Below are positions 55,271 through 64,000 of a DNA stretch of 64,000 bases, in pieces (positions within the stretch are counted from its first letter, which is position 1; each line of letters opens with the position of its first letter). Location: positions 62,001 to 126,000 of the forward strand of contig NZ_JRHO01000010.1 of assembly GCF_000765475.1 (NCBI RefSeq), written 5' to 3'. Made by a program: the position numbers and the translations under genes. This stretch comes from Methanococcoides methylutens. Its GTDB lineage: Archaea; Halobacteriota; Methanosarcinia; Methanosarcinales; Methanosarcinaceae. The notes below the pieces were generated by a model, which was given only the letters and a program-made list of their open reading frames with translations, ran no database searches and had not been told where the DNA came from.

Positions 55271-57067
55271 TTGATAGAAAAACACGTGAAAATACTGATA
55301 TTATTATCCTTTTTAGTCCTGTCATTATCCGCTGTTGGCAGTGCTTCGTCAACTCTGGACTATGGTGTTGTATTCTCAGAGGGTGATTCCTTCTGGTTGG
55401 AGGAAGGGTATGTTCTCAACATAATCGATATTGATCCATACAACAACTATGCGCAGATGTCTGTGACATGGAATGGCTATGAGGTCCAGAATGCCATCTA
55501 CTATGAGGGGGACTATTTCTATTACGACGACGGTCTTATTTCCCTAGAATTTGAGGTATTGGACATATATTCGGATTCATATGTTGACTATATGGATATT
55601 GACGGTCTTTATATATTCTATAAGGACTTCCCTCAGGGTGCCATAGTGCTCTATTCCATCCCGTCGGGATATGATGTATATCTCGATGGTTATTATCAGG
55701 TTACAAGTGATGGATATACCTTGATACAGTTAAATTATCTGGAACCTGGTTATCATGCAGTAACACTGGAATCTTCAGGATATGAGGGTATGGAAGGCAG
55801 TTTCTATGTCTCATCAGGTGAGGTCCAGTACTATTCTGTCTCTGACTTTAGCAGGTCTTCATCTACTGATACTGATAGAATAGATCCCACATTGTATGAC
55901 GATTACGATGATAGTAGCAATGGTGCTAATGGGGCCGGCGTCCTTTTTCTTATTCTGGCCTTCATCTTTGTGGTGCTATTTTTAAGAGGCATCATTAAGG
56001 CACGAAGGCGGAACAAGAAGTCCAAAATATCCGGAACCGGTGGTTCTAGAGTTACTCCATCCGAAAAGAAAGATCGTTACACGAAGATCGCCAGTAAGCC
56101 TGAGCCTGTTCCGGGGGAAGTTATTGAAACCAAAAAAGCTTCATCCATGCCAATGGGAGCAAGTGTCGGAAAAGCACCATCTTTGCCTTTGAAGGAAAGT
56201 AGTTCTATTGTGGTAAAATCTGCGTTCTATTACCGTGGTGCTGTTCTTCAGTATAAAGTAAAGGTCGAGAACCATACTTCTGAGCCGATAGGTGATATCA
56301 GAGTTAATCTTTTCGTACCTGATGTTTTCCTGCTAAAAGAGGCTGAGAAAACTATCTCTATGCTTGAACTCGGTGAAGGTAAGACAGTTACATTTGAGGT
56401 CCGTCCTACTGGTGAATGTGGTGATTGTAAGATCTCCGCAGGCATTGATTACTACGATTATAACACAAAGAAGCGTAGCCATGTTGATCTTGAAGGCAAG
56501 ATGGTAAGCGTAGTGTGTCCGGTGCTTCATGTAAGCAAGATCGATGAACCTTCCTGGAGGTCGGTGGTTACTACCCTGATCTCGGCAGAAGAGGATTCCA
56601 AAGATCTTGAGATCCCCGCAGAGAACCTGTTCGATATTTCTACAAGGGTGCTCAAAGACATGAACATGTACATGATCGAGCCGGAGATAACGTCAACACC
56701 AAGTCTTTTTACGGGTGTTGCAAGGTTCTATGCTGAAGGTGTCAGCGGTCTGAAATATGCTTCCTACGTTGAAGTTGTGGGCAAGCGCAGATCACGTCTT
56801 ATACTGAGGGCCTGGGCTGAAAAAGAAGATGCACTTACCGGTTTCTATCATAAGATGTTGGAAGAGATCGAAAAGAGGACTGACATCAAACTTTTCGTTG
56901 ATGAGGGGTCCATGCAATACAACATAAGAACTACAAATATCACTGACAGCCTCATCCAGCGTTCTACTATCGGTTCGGAGGCAGAGGTCAGAAAGTGTCC
57001 AAATTGTGGAAAAGAAGTAAAGGATAATGCAAAGTTCTGTGAAGAATGTGGGGAAAGGCTGGACTGA
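55271..57067 (+). CDS. Signal peptide, PEGA-like domain, membrane helix and zinc-ribbon protein
   Basis: A 598-residue protein. An N-terminal signal (ILILLSFLVLSLSAVGSASS), then an outside domain of ~95 residues rich in Tyr and Asp, a PEGA-type domain (AIVLYSIPSGYDVYLDGYYQ, LNYLEPGYHAVTLESSGYEG), a transmembrane helix near 222-245 (GVLFLILAFIFVVLFLRGI), and a long inside part. It ends with the zinc ribbon CPNCGKEVKDNAKFCEECG, the same type as the SPFH protein's, which suggests they share a partner. It starts from TTG at 55271 after AGGTG. It follows the SPFH gene by 140 bp. Confidence 0.72.
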   Translation: MIEKHVKILILLSFLVLSLSAVGSASSTLDYGVVFSEGDSFWLEEGYVLNIIDIDPYNNYAQMSVTWNGYEVQNAIYYEGDYFYYDDGLISLEFEVLDIYSDSYVDYMDIDGLYIFYKDFPQGAIVLYSIPSGYDVYLDGYYQVTSDGYTLIQLNYLEPGYHAVTLESSGYEGMEGSFYVSSGEVQYYSVSDFSRSSSTDTDRIDPTLYDDYDDSSNGANGAGVLFLILAFIFVVLFLRGIIKARRRNKKSKISGTGGSRVTPSEKKDRYTKIASKPEPVPGEVIETKKASSMPMGASVGKAPSLPLKESSSIVVKSAFYYRGAVLQYKVKVENHTSEPIGDIRVNLFVPDVFLLKEAEKTISMLELGEGKTVTFEVRPTGECGDCKISAGIDYYDYNTKKRSHVDLEGKMVSVVCPVLHVSKIDEPSWRSVVTTLISAEEDSKDLEIPAENLFDISTRVLKDMNMYMIEPEITSTPSLFTGVARFYAEGVSGLKYASYVEVVGKRRSRLILRAWAEKEDALTGFYHKMLEEIEKRTDIKLFVDEGSMQYNIRTTNITDSLIQRSTIGSEAEVRKCPNCGKEVKDNAKFCEECGERLD

Positions 57068-57200
57068 TCGTGTGAACAATTTCTGTTCTGCAAATATTCA
57101 CCCCTTATTTTTTTTCTTTTTTCACTGAAAAAACATATAACTTATGATTTGATTCTTACATATTGTTTACTTTATATATTTTATAATCTAAAAAGGTGGT

Positions 57201-58592
57201 TTGGTGTTAGAACATTTAGAATTGGTCATAAAGAAAAAATGTGCCAAAAGAAGAACGCTGCTTTTGCCAGTGTTAATTTTACTTTTATTTACATTATCAA
57301 CGATTCCTGTAAGTGCTTCTCCTGTAACTGAATGGGTGGCAAGCGGGAATGATATGCTTGAAGAAGGAGATTATGAAGGTGCATTGGACGCATTCGACTA
57401 TGCTATCAGTTTGCACCAGACACATCCGGCTGCATGGTTAGGTAAAGGGGATGCATACTATTCTCTCGGAAACTATGAGGAAGCAATCGCAGCTTATGAC
57501 AAAGCACTCCTGTACAATCCGGGTTCTATGGATGCATATGCAGGTAAGGCAGATTCTCTCATAAGACTTGGAAGGTATGATGAAGCATGGTCTATTTATG
57601 ATGAAGCAACGGTTATGGGTGATGACGATGCCCAGATCTGGTATAGAAAGGGTAGGATCCTTTACGAGTTTGGCCAGTATGGAGACTCCCTTGAAGCATA
57701 CGACATGTCCTTATCAATTGATCCGGGTTTCGTGTATTCATATTCAGGCAAGGGCTATTCACTTCTTGAAATGAACAGGTATTCGGAAGCTCTCGATAAC
57801 TTTGAATCGGCAATTGAGCTGAATGAGGATTATCTGGTTGCATGGGTAGGTAAGGGCGATGCTCTCTATGGTCTTGGACTTTATGAAGAATCTATTAATG
57901 CTTATGACCATGTGATCTCAGCAGATGCTGGATATGTTTCTGCTTGGTCCGGGAAAGGCTATTGTCTTTATGAGATGGGAAAATATGAAGAATCAATAGA
58001 TGCTTTTGATGGGGCAATATCTATTGAGCCAGGGTATGTGAATGCGTTAAGTGGAAAAGGTTTCTCACTCTTTGCTCTTGGTGAATATGAACAGGCTATC
58101 GAACTATTCGATGAAGCAATAGGGTCAGACCCAAACTATGCAAAAGCATGGGCCGGCAGGGGGGATTCTTACTCCGAACTCGGTTACCCTGAAGAGGCAC
58201 TGAGTTCCTATGAAAGGTCAGTTGAGATCTTTGCAGGGGATGTGGATGTTCTTTATAACCTGGGTCGTGTACTTTATGATCTTGGCAGATATGAAGAAGC
58301 ATTAGCTGCCTTTGAATCAGCACTTGAGCTCGAGCCCGAACATTCCCTTGCACTTATCGGTCAGGGTTATACCTTGCATGAGCTTGGTGAGCATGAAGAG
58401 GCACTGGAATCATTCGATAAGGCACTGGTTGTTGATCCTGATCACGAAAGTGCCCTCGAAGGTAAGACCATGGTCGAGTCCCAGGTAAAGATGGGCTGGC
58501 TGAGAAGTCCACTTTCTATCGCAGTGATCCTGATAGCTTTATCTTCAATTGTGATCTATTTCTATTACAGGAATAAGAAGCAGGGTATGTAA
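57201..58592 (+). CDS. Exported membrane-anchored TPR protein
   Basis: A 463-residue protein. After a basic start (KKKCAKRRTLLLPV) comes a signal or membrane helix (LPVLILLLFTLSTIPVSAS), about eleven TPR units with GKGDAYYSLGNYEEAIAAYD and AWSGKGYCLYEMGKYEESID, then a C-terminal transmembrane helix (LSIAVILIALSSIVIYFYY) and a basic end. The TPR array should lie outside the cell. The start is GTG at 57201 after AAAGGTGG. It is about 130 bp beyond the zinc-ribbon protein and may or may not belong to the cluster. Confidence 0.82.
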   Translation: MVLEHLELVIKKKCAKRRTLLLPVLILLLFTLSTIPVSASPVTEWVASGNDMLEEGDYEGALDAFDYAISLHQTHPAAWLGKGDAYYSLGNYEEAIAAYDKALLYNPGSMDAYAGKADSLIRLGRYDEAWSIYDEATVMGDDDAQIWYRKGRILYEFGQYGDSLEAYDMSLSIDPGFVYSYSGKGYSLLEMNRYSEALDNFESAIELNEDYLVAWVGKGDALYGLGLYEESINAYDHVISADAGYVSAWSGKGYCLYEMGKYEESIDAFDGAISIEPGYVNALSGKGFSLFALGEYEQAIELFDEAIGSDPNYAKAWAGRGDSYSELGYPEEALSSYERSVEIFAGDVDVLYNLGRVLYDLGRYEEALAAFESALELEPEHSLALIGQGYTLHELGEHEEALESFDKALVVDPDHESALEGKTMVESQVKMGWLRSPLSIAVILIALSSIVIYFYYRNKKQGM

Positions 58593-58637
58593 TAATTAAA
58601 AAGTTGAACAATCAAAAATGTCTGATCATTGTTGAAT

Positions 58638-58674
58638 AATGGAAATATCTCTGCTATTTCCATTTTACTTTTTT
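58638..58674. terminator. Two-way hairpin between the TPR and MATE genes
   Basis: AATGGAAATA (58638-58647) and TATTTCCATT (58655-58664), ten perfect bp with a 7-nt loop, are followed by T-rich sequence. It sits between converging genes. Confidence 0.75.
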
Positions 58675-58714
58675 TAATCTGATCGATTATTTTTACTTAT
58701 ATCTTTTCCGGAAT

Positions 58715-60061
58715 TTAATGCTTCATCATAGCGATCTCTTTCTTTGTGATGAGTACTGCGACCACACAGGCAAGGAAATCCGAGATCGGGAATGAGATCC
58801 ATATCCCATTGAGGCCGAAGAACCATGGCAATATGATCACCAGTGGTGGAAGGAATATGATCTGCCTGGAGAGTGTCACAATAAGCGATTCCTTTGATTT
58901 TCCCAGTGATTGCAAGAGTGCAGTGGTAACCACCTGGTAGCCGATAAACGGCATCATTAGGAAAGAGATCTTCAGGGCAGTGATGCCCATGTCGATGAGC
59001 TGCGGGTCATTGCTGAAAACACGCATGATCTGCTCAGGTATCAGGAAAACTATTACGGTGCTTACTATACACATTGCTGTAACGATATAATTTGATAGGC
59101 TGATCGTCTTTTTTACCCTTGCAAACTCGTTAGCTCCATAGTTATATCCTACGATCGGCTGTATTCCCTGTTTTATTCCGATGATTGGCATTAGTGTCAG
59201 CATGAATACCTTGATGACGATACCAAAGACTGCGATCGCTACATCCTCTCCATATATCAGCAAACTCTGGTTGAAAAGAAGGAAGAGTGCACTTTCCACC
59301 ACGTTGAACACGAATTCTGACATTCCGATGGAAATTGTCTCAGACATTATTCCGGTCTCCGGTCTCATGTAGGATACGATCAGGTCCACCCTGCTCATGC
59401 TGCTTGCATAATAATAGACGACCATGACACAGCCGACAACTTGTGAGATCACAGTGGCAATCGCTGCTCCCTTTACTCCCATTCCGAACTCGAAGATGAA
59501 CAGGGGGTCCAGAATGATGTTCGTAATGCTGGAAACCAGCATTATAGCCATTGCAAACTTTGTATTTCCTTCTGCACGGATAGCATTGCTCATGGCTGCA
59601 GAGAATGTGAAGAACGTCGTTCCAATGACAATATACTTCGTGTACTCGCTGGCAAAAGGAAGTACGATATCAGAAGCACCAAAGATCTTTAGCATGGGGT
59701 CCAGAAAGATCAGGCCAAGAATCGTAAAAGCTACACTGACTGTTACTACCAGTGTTACCATATTAGCAACGGTTCTTTCAGCTTTTATTATGTCTTTTTT
59801 GCCAAGTGCCCTTGAGACTATGGACGAACCTCCGATCCCAACTCCCAGAGCGATCGCCATCATGAGGATCTGTACAGGGAAAGCCACGGATATGCCGGCG
59901 ATGGCCAGCATGCTTTGCTCTCCCAATCCCCTTCCGACAAAGATCGTGTCTACAAGGTTGTATAACGCCTGTACAAGCAATCCTACTATGGCGGGTGCAG
60001 ATAGTTTGACTATGAGGTTGCCGATGGATTCGTTACCTAGCATTACATCTTTAGTATGCAT
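58715..60061 (-). CDS. MATE-family multidrug/cation antiporter
   Basis: A 448-residue integral membrane protein with about twelve helices, the normal MATE length. The N terminus MHTKDVMLGNESIGNLIVKL and SAPAIVGLLVQALYNLVDTI, FVGRGLGEQSMLAIAGISVA and GSSIVSRALGKKD match the NorM/DinF/MATE pattern. It would export drugs or organic cations using Na+ or H+. Substrate unknown. It converges with the TPR gene. Confidence 0.92.
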   Translation of the reverse strand: MHTKDVMLGNESIGNLIVKLSAPAIVGLLVQALYNLVDTIFVGRGLGEQSMLAIAGISVAFPVQILMMAIALGVGIGGSSIVSRALGKKDIIKAERTVANMVTLVVTVSVAFTILGLIFLDPMLKIFGASDIVLPFASEYTKYIVIGTTFFTFSAAMSNAIRAEGNTKFAMAIMLVSSITNIILDPLFIFEFGMGVKGAAIATVISQVVGCVMVVYYYASSMSRVDLIVSYMRPETGIMSETISIGMSEFVFNVVESALFLLFNQSLLIYGEDVAIAVFGIVIKVFMLTLMPIIGIKQGIQPIVGYNYGANEFARVKKTISLSNYIVTAMCIVSTVIVFLIPEQIMRVFSNDPQLIDMGITALKISFLMMPFIGYQVVTTALLQSLGKSKESLIVTLSRQIIFLPPLVIILPWFFGLNGIWISFPISDFLACVVAVLITKKEIAMMKH

Positions 60062-60310
60062 TCTTTTAGTTCTCTTTCAGGTATATTTGAAGGAATAACC
60101 TGATAGAAGACTTCTTGTACTTATACTAGTTGGAACTGTGGAAGAGTTGTTGAATCTGAAGAAGTTAGTTACATATATGAATACTATGAATCTTTTATTA
60201 TATTATTGAGTATTAAATAATCTAATGGTAGATCAATTAGTGAAGCTACAATCAGGAGGGTAAATTGTGGTGGCTACGTATGGGATGAATGGTATTAAAG
60301 GAATAATATC

Positions 60311-62362
60311 ATGAAGAACGAACTTGGAATGGATGTTCCCCCTTTTGTATGCAAAAAAGCAGAAGAAAAGAGATGCCATCAGGGAGTTAAGTACGTTTAT
60401 TTGGATGGAAATTACGGTGGTGAGCTTCCAGTATCAAGTATTGGTGGCAAGAAGGCTACACGCTTTAATAAAATTGATATTGCAAATGCAAATAAAGTTC
60501 ATCTGGGGGCTGGCTGGGTTGCATTTACATCCCCCTTAGATGCTGATCTAAATATTCCTCTGGATGGAATCAGCAAACAGATCATAAAACCTGATACGAG
60601 TTCTCAATCTACTTCTTCGCTTTCCCCTTTTAATAACACTGAATTGCATTCTATGTTACCTCTGGGATTGAAAGCTACAGATTTTGAAATCAAACTGCAT
60701 GAAGCAACAAGGATGTGGAGGGAAAATGAAGAGAAAAAGAGAAAACAAAATGCAGGGGATGAATTGCTGAATGAGTTGGATGGGTCAGAGATACCGGGTC
60801 TTGAAGATGAATTGCTGAATGAGTTGGATGGGGCAGAAATACCGGGTCTTGAAGATGAATTGCTGAATGAGTTAGATGGAGCAGAAGTACCGAGTCTTGA
60901 AGATGAATTGCTGAATGAGTTGGATGGGGCAGAAATACCGGTTCTTGAAGATGAATTGCTGAAAGAGTTGGATGGGACAGAAATACCAAGTCTTGAAGAT
61001 GAATTGCTGAATGAGTTGGATGGAGCAGAAATACCGGGTCTTGAAGACGAATTGCTGAATGAGTTGGATGGGGCAGAAATACCGAGTCTTGAAGATGAAT
61101 TGCTGAATGAGTTGGATGGAGCAGAAATACCGAGTCTTGAAGATGAATTGCTGAATGAGTTGGATGGGGCAGGAATACCGAGCCTTGAAGATGAAGTGCT
61201 GAAAGAGTGCGATGGTACAGAAAGAAAGCAGCTTGAAGAAGGAAATTCTCATAAAGAGCAGGCTAAAACTTCAAAAAAAGAGCCTGAATTCGATAAATTG
61301 AGCAAAATTCATGTTAATTCCGCAAAGAGTCCGTTTTCAGACTCCCAATTCCATAAAGTGCAGGGGGGACCATCAAAAAAGCGGCTTTCCGATGGTCGGT
61401 TACGGAAGGAACAGGAAAATACAAAGAGAAAGCATAAGGATGTTGTGAACCCTCATAAATCGATGAAAGTTACTCTGGTTAAATGGTTATCTATCATAAT
61501 AGCAACCTGGCTTGTTGTTAGTTTCATTGTCATTCCTCTTATTGATGATTCGGAAGCAGTTCCCTCTCAATATCTGGAAGCCTTAGGCAAGAATTCAATT
61601 GTTATTGCATCTGAAAATAGTAATGATGATATTTTCAAAGATGAAGAAGTCATGAGTTCGCAGGAAATTCCTGAGAACTATATCAATTCCATTGGTATGA
61701 AGTTTGTACTGATTCATGATGGTGAGTTCATGATGGGTTCTCCTGATGATGAAGAAGGCAGGTACTACTATAGGGAGGGGCCTGTCCATGAAGTAATGAT
61801 CGGAAATGATTACTATCTTGGCAAATACGAAGTTACCCAAAAGCAATGGGCTATGGTTATGGGCAATAATCCTTCTTATGTTGTAGGAAATAATCGGCCT
61901 GTTGAAGGAATTTCGTGGGATGATGCACAGGAATTTGTAAAAAAACTGAATTCACTGGAAGGCACGGATAAATATCGTCTTCCATCCGAAGCAGAGTGGG
62001 AATATGCCTGCAGGGCAGGCACAAACACCAAATATTACTTTGGGGACGATGAAGCTGATTTGCATAAGTATGCATGGTATGGAGAAGATATTTATTCAGT
62101 AGGGCATCTGAATCCCAATAGCTGGGGCCTTTATGATATGCATGGCAATGTCTATGAATTTGTTCAGGATGAATGGCATTCTGGCTATGAAGGTGCTCCG
62201 AAGGTTGGAACTGCCTGGGATGAGGGTATTTCTGATATCCGAACCCTGAGAAGTGGCAGTGTGAATGCAGATCCAAGTACCTGTCGTTCTGCCAGTCGTA
62301 CATCTATCGAGGCTGATATTAGTTTAAACAATGTAGGATTCCGCCTTGTAATGGATGTTTGA
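60311..62362 (+). CDS. Formylglycine-generating-enzyme-like protein with ten 16-residue acidic repeats
   Basis: A 683-residue protein with a soluble N-terminal ~145 residues, then ten units of 16 residues (DELLNELDGAEIPGLE type) at about 150-309, coded by a 48-bp DNA repeat. A charged linker is followed by a transmembrane helix (LSIIIATWLVVSFIVIPLI) near 395-415. The rest, probably outside, is an FGE-sulfatase (SUMF1-like) domain: GMKFVLIHDGEFMMGSPDDE, YEVTQKQWAMVMGNNPSY, YRLPSEAEWEYACRAGTN, GLYDMHGNVYEFVQDEW. It may be a non-catalytic binding fold. No chaperone partner is seen. Confidence 0.8.
   Translation: MKNELGMDVPPFVCKKAEEKRCHQGVKYVYLDGNYGGELPVSSIGGKKATRFNKIDIANANKVHLGAGWVAFTSPLDADLNIPLDGISKQIIKPDTSSQSTSSLSPFNNTELHSMLPLGLKATDFEIKLHEATRMWRENEEKKRKQNAGDELLNELDGSEIPGLEDELLNELDGAEIPGLEDELLNELDGAEVPSLEDELLNELDGAEIPVLEDELLKELDGTEIPSLEDELLNELDGAEIPGLEDELLNELDGAEIPSLEDELLNELDGAEIPSLEDELLNELDGAGIPSLEDEVLKECDGTERKQLEEGNSHKEQAKTSKKEPEFDKLSKIHVNSAKSPFSDSQFHKVQGGPSKKRLSDGRLRKEQENTKRKHKDVVNPHKSMKVTLVKWLSIIIATWLVVSFIVIPLIDDSEAVPSQYLEALGKNSIVIASENSNDDIFKDEEVMSSQEIPENYINSIGMKFVLIHDGEFMMGSPDDEEGRYYYREGPVHEVMIGNDYYLGKYEVTQKQWAMVMGNNPSYVVGNNRPVEGISWDDAQEFVKKLNSLEGTDKYRLPSEAEWEYACRAGTNTKYYFGDDEADLHKYAWYGEDIYSVGHLNPNSWGLYDMHGNVYEFVQDEWHSGYEGAPKVGTAWDEGISDIRTLRSGSVNADPSTCRSASRTSIEADISLNNVGFRLVMDV
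60758..61237 (+). repeat. 48-bp in-frame repeat, ten copies
   Basis: Ten head-to-tail units of 48 bp inside the FGE-like gene. Inner copies are almost identical; the fifth and the last differ most. The last unit (DEVLKECDGTERKQLE) is degenerate. Confidence 0.95.
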
Positions 62363-62460
62363 TGTTTATACAGTACATTTCAGATCAAATTATTGTATAA
62401 TTTCTTTTTTTGTACATGAATTATTTATTTCATCACTGCCATTAATTATTTGGGGATAAT

Positions 62461-62853
62461 ATGCAAGATGAACTTATCGCAGAAGCAACTGATAATAATT
62501 GGGAACAAATAGTTGAAAAAGAACCATTGCCAGTAGTTGTAATGTTCTATCTTACTACATGTCCACACTGCAAGGCAATAGAACCTTATTTCCAGGAATA
62601 TGCCAGTGAGTTCAGTAAATCCTGCAAATTTGTCAGGGTTGATGCAGAACAGAGTCCCTGGACTGCGGAAAGATATGGGGTAGAAGGGACGCCCACGTTC
62701 GTATTTCTTTGTGGGGGCACTTTTTTACAGGGTCTTGCCGGAGTATCTCATCCTTCAGCACTTAAAAGCAATATAGAGGATTTCATTAAACATGGGGCCA
62801 CATGTGCCTCTAACATCACTAAATTGAAGTACGATATCTCTTTATATGAATGA
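62461..62853 (+). CDS. Thioredoxin-like protein (CPHC)
   Basis: A 130-residue thioredoxin-fold protein. The active site is YLTTCPHCKAIEPYF (CPHC, typical of DsbA/glutaredoxin-type centres) and the cis-Pro loop is VEGTPTFVFLCGG. No signal peptide, so it is probably cytoplasmic. It would reduce or form disulfides. It follows the FGE-like gene by 98 bp, with its own short leader (GGGGATAAT before the ATG). Confidence 0.88.
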   Translation: MQDELIAEATDNNWEQIVEKEPLPVVVMFYLTTCPHCKAIEPYFQEYASEFSKSCKFVRVDAEQSPWTAERYGVEGTPTFVFLCGGTFLQGLAGVSHPSALKSNIEDFIKHGATCASNITKLKYDISLYE

Positions 62854-62955
62854 AGGTACGGAATTGCGATGGATGCTAGTAAATCGTTGTAATATTGCGA
62901 TTGAATAAGAGATTTTAAAATATAATGGTTGGAACAAAACTGTTAAAAAGAATGC

Positions 62956-62980
62956 TAAAGGGTCATTTGAAGACCCTTTA
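62956..62980 (-). terminator. Hairpin terminator of the acyl-CoA synthetase gene
   Basis: TAAAGGGTC (62956-62964) and GACCCTTTA (62972-62980) form a perfect 9-bp stem with a 7-nt loop. On the minus strand it follows the synthetase stop and is followed by a T-run. Confidence 0.7.
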
Positions 62981-62994
62981 ATAGATGTCTGCGC

Positions 62995-64000
62995 TTACTT
63001 ATCCTTGTTTTCCAGTAGTTCCACTGCCATGTCCCGCAGCTTGAACTTCTGAACTTTACCGCTGGCTGTTAGTGGATACTCCTCAACTATGAAGATATGT
63101 TTTGGAACCTTGTAGCGTGCGATCTTTGTCAGGCTGTGATCCCGTATATCCTCGGGGGTAAGATTTGAATCATCGTTAAGGATCACGAATGCACCTACTA
63201 TCTCTCCGTATTTTTCATCAGGGATACCGACTACCTGTGCATCCTTAATACCATCAATTGTATAGAGGAATTCTTCGATCTCCCTTGGGTAGATATTCTC
63301 TCCACCGCGTATGATCATGTCCTTTATTCTTCCAGTAATGCGGTAGTAGCCGTCCTCGTCTACTGTTGCCAGGTCACCGCTGTGCAGCCAGCCGTCTTTA
63401 TCAATGGCTTTTTCGGTCATTTCAGGCATCTTATAGTAGCCTTTCATAACATTGTAGCCGCGGCAGCATATCTCGCCCTGTTCGTTAGGCTTGACGATCT
63501 CTCCGGTCTCAGGGTCCACTATCTTGACTTCAATGTATTCCATTGAAGTACCTACTGTACTCACACGACGGTCAATAGCATCATCGGTACTTGTCTGGGT
63601 GAACACAGGTGATGCTTCTGTCAGGCCGTAAGCGATGGTAATGTCCTTACAGTTCATGTCATCGATGACCTTCTTCATGGCCTCGATCGGACATGGGGAA
63701 CCTGCCATAATACCAGTCCTCAGGGAGGACATGTCGAACATGTCGAACATTGGGTGTGAGAACTCTGCGATGAACATTGTCGGGACGCCGTAGAGTGCAG
63801 TACATTTCTCTTTTTGTATCGCAGCCAGTACAAGAAGCGGATCGAACAGTTCTATCATTACAAGAGTTCCGCCATGTGTGAGGGTTGCGAGAACGCCGAG
63901 AACGATACCGAAACAGTGGAAAAGTGGTACCGGGAGGCAAAGCCTGTCCTCTTGTGTGAACTTCTGCCTTTCACCGATGTAGTATCCGTTGTTAAGGATA
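62995..64000 (-). CDS. AMP-forming acyl-CoA synthetase, C-terminal part (cut by window edge)
   Basis: The last ~335 residues of an AMP-binding ligase; the frame runs open to the window's right edge. Motifs: [47 protein letters not shown], and the hinge region [20 protein letters not shown]. The C-terminal catalytic Lys lies in [16 protein letters not shown]. It activates a carboxylic acid, probably a medium or long-chain fatty acid, by AMP then CoA. The N terminus is outside the window. It ends in a terminator hairpin. Confidence 0.92.
   Translation of the reverse strand, partial: ILNNGYYIGERQKFTQEDRLCLPVPLFHCFGIVLGVLATLTHGGTLVMIELFDPLLVLAAIQKEKCTALYGVPTMFIAEFSHPMFDMFDMSSLRTGIMAGSPCPIEAMKKVIDDMNCKDITIAYGLTEASPVFTQTSTDDAIDRRVSTVGTSMEYIEVKIVDPETGEIVKPNEQGEICCRGYNVMKGYYKMPEMTEKAIDKDGWLHSGDLATVDEDGYYRITGRIKDMIIRGGENIYPREIEEFLYTIDGIKDAQVVGIPDEKYGEIVGAFVILNDDSNLTPEDIRDHSLTKIARYKVPKHIFIVEEYPLTASGKVQKFKLRDMAVELLENKDK

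Noticed and set aside
60690-61252. Minus-strand open frames of 99 and 126 codons in the FGE-like gene
   Set aside because: They are antisense readings of the 48-bp repeat, which makes any frame free of stops repeat itself.

Overview
The window looks like chromosomal DNA of a methanogenic euryarchaeon of the Methanosarcinales. The evidence is two methanogenesis marker proteins (types 12 and 9), the methanopterin enzyme MptE, an archaeal exosome/proteasome/RNase P gene string, archaeal ribosomal proteins, a tRNA-Trp whose intron is a box C/D guide, SepF, and TATA-box promoters. A Methanococcoides/Methanolobus-like genus would fit, but that is inference.

Layout. 1-11043: partial glutamate dehydrogenase, a CDC48 unfoldase, a decayed integrated-element scar beside tRNA-Glu (3162-4127), a small regulator, an Sm-like protein, a DUF3467 protein, a large helicase, a KaiC-like protein, an MTA/MTI phosphorylase and a DUF373 membrane protein. 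11044-14211: a bacterial-type catalase-peroxidase (katG) flanked by palindromes, probably acquired. 14212-24232: mptE, ileS, a KamA-type radical SAM protein, a PUA protein, sepF with a ZPR1-like protein, proS and cobT. 24313-33828: tRNA-Trp with intron, then the archaeal exosome superoperon (rpl15e, RNA-binding protein, RNase P p30 and Pop5, psmA, SBDS, rrp4, rrp41, rrp42, rpl37ae, rpoP, Brix, pcc1, prefoldin beta, DHH phosphoesterase). 33879-41345: a PaaK-like ligase with an ACT protein, methanogenesis markers, a CitG-like/DUF447 pair and a deaminase. 41346-46331: a TPR protein, a 32-bp tandem repeat, a PAS/GAF sensor without a kinase, and an exported protein. 46549-50228: the rpl7ae-rps28e-rpl24e-ndk-infB-rps6e cluster.

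50413-57067 is the most interesting part. Two divergent transcription units flank a promoter that carries a perfect inverted repeat. One unit encodes a ribbon-helix-helix regulator (51 aa), an ESCRT-III/Snf7-like coiled-coil protein, a Vps4-like AAA ATPase with an N-terminal MIT-like helical region, and a coiled-coil/winged-helix protein. The other encodes an SPFH protein and a PEGA-type membrane protein, both ending in the same kind of zinc ribbon. I read this as a self-regulated membrane-remodelling or envelope-stress module built from ESCRT-like parts, in an organism that also encodes SepF and so probably divides by FtsZ. The function is inference.

57201-64000: an exported TPR protein, a MATE transporter, a formylglycine-generating-enzyme-like protein with ten 16-residue acidic repeats, a thioredoxin-like protein and a partial AMP-forming acyl-CoA synthetase.

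Start codons are unusual in places: several TTG/GTG starts are set by good Shine-Dalgarno (SD) sequences. In two genes (the KamA-like gene and the MIT-AAA ATPase) the only start at the right distance from a strong SD is ATA or CTG.
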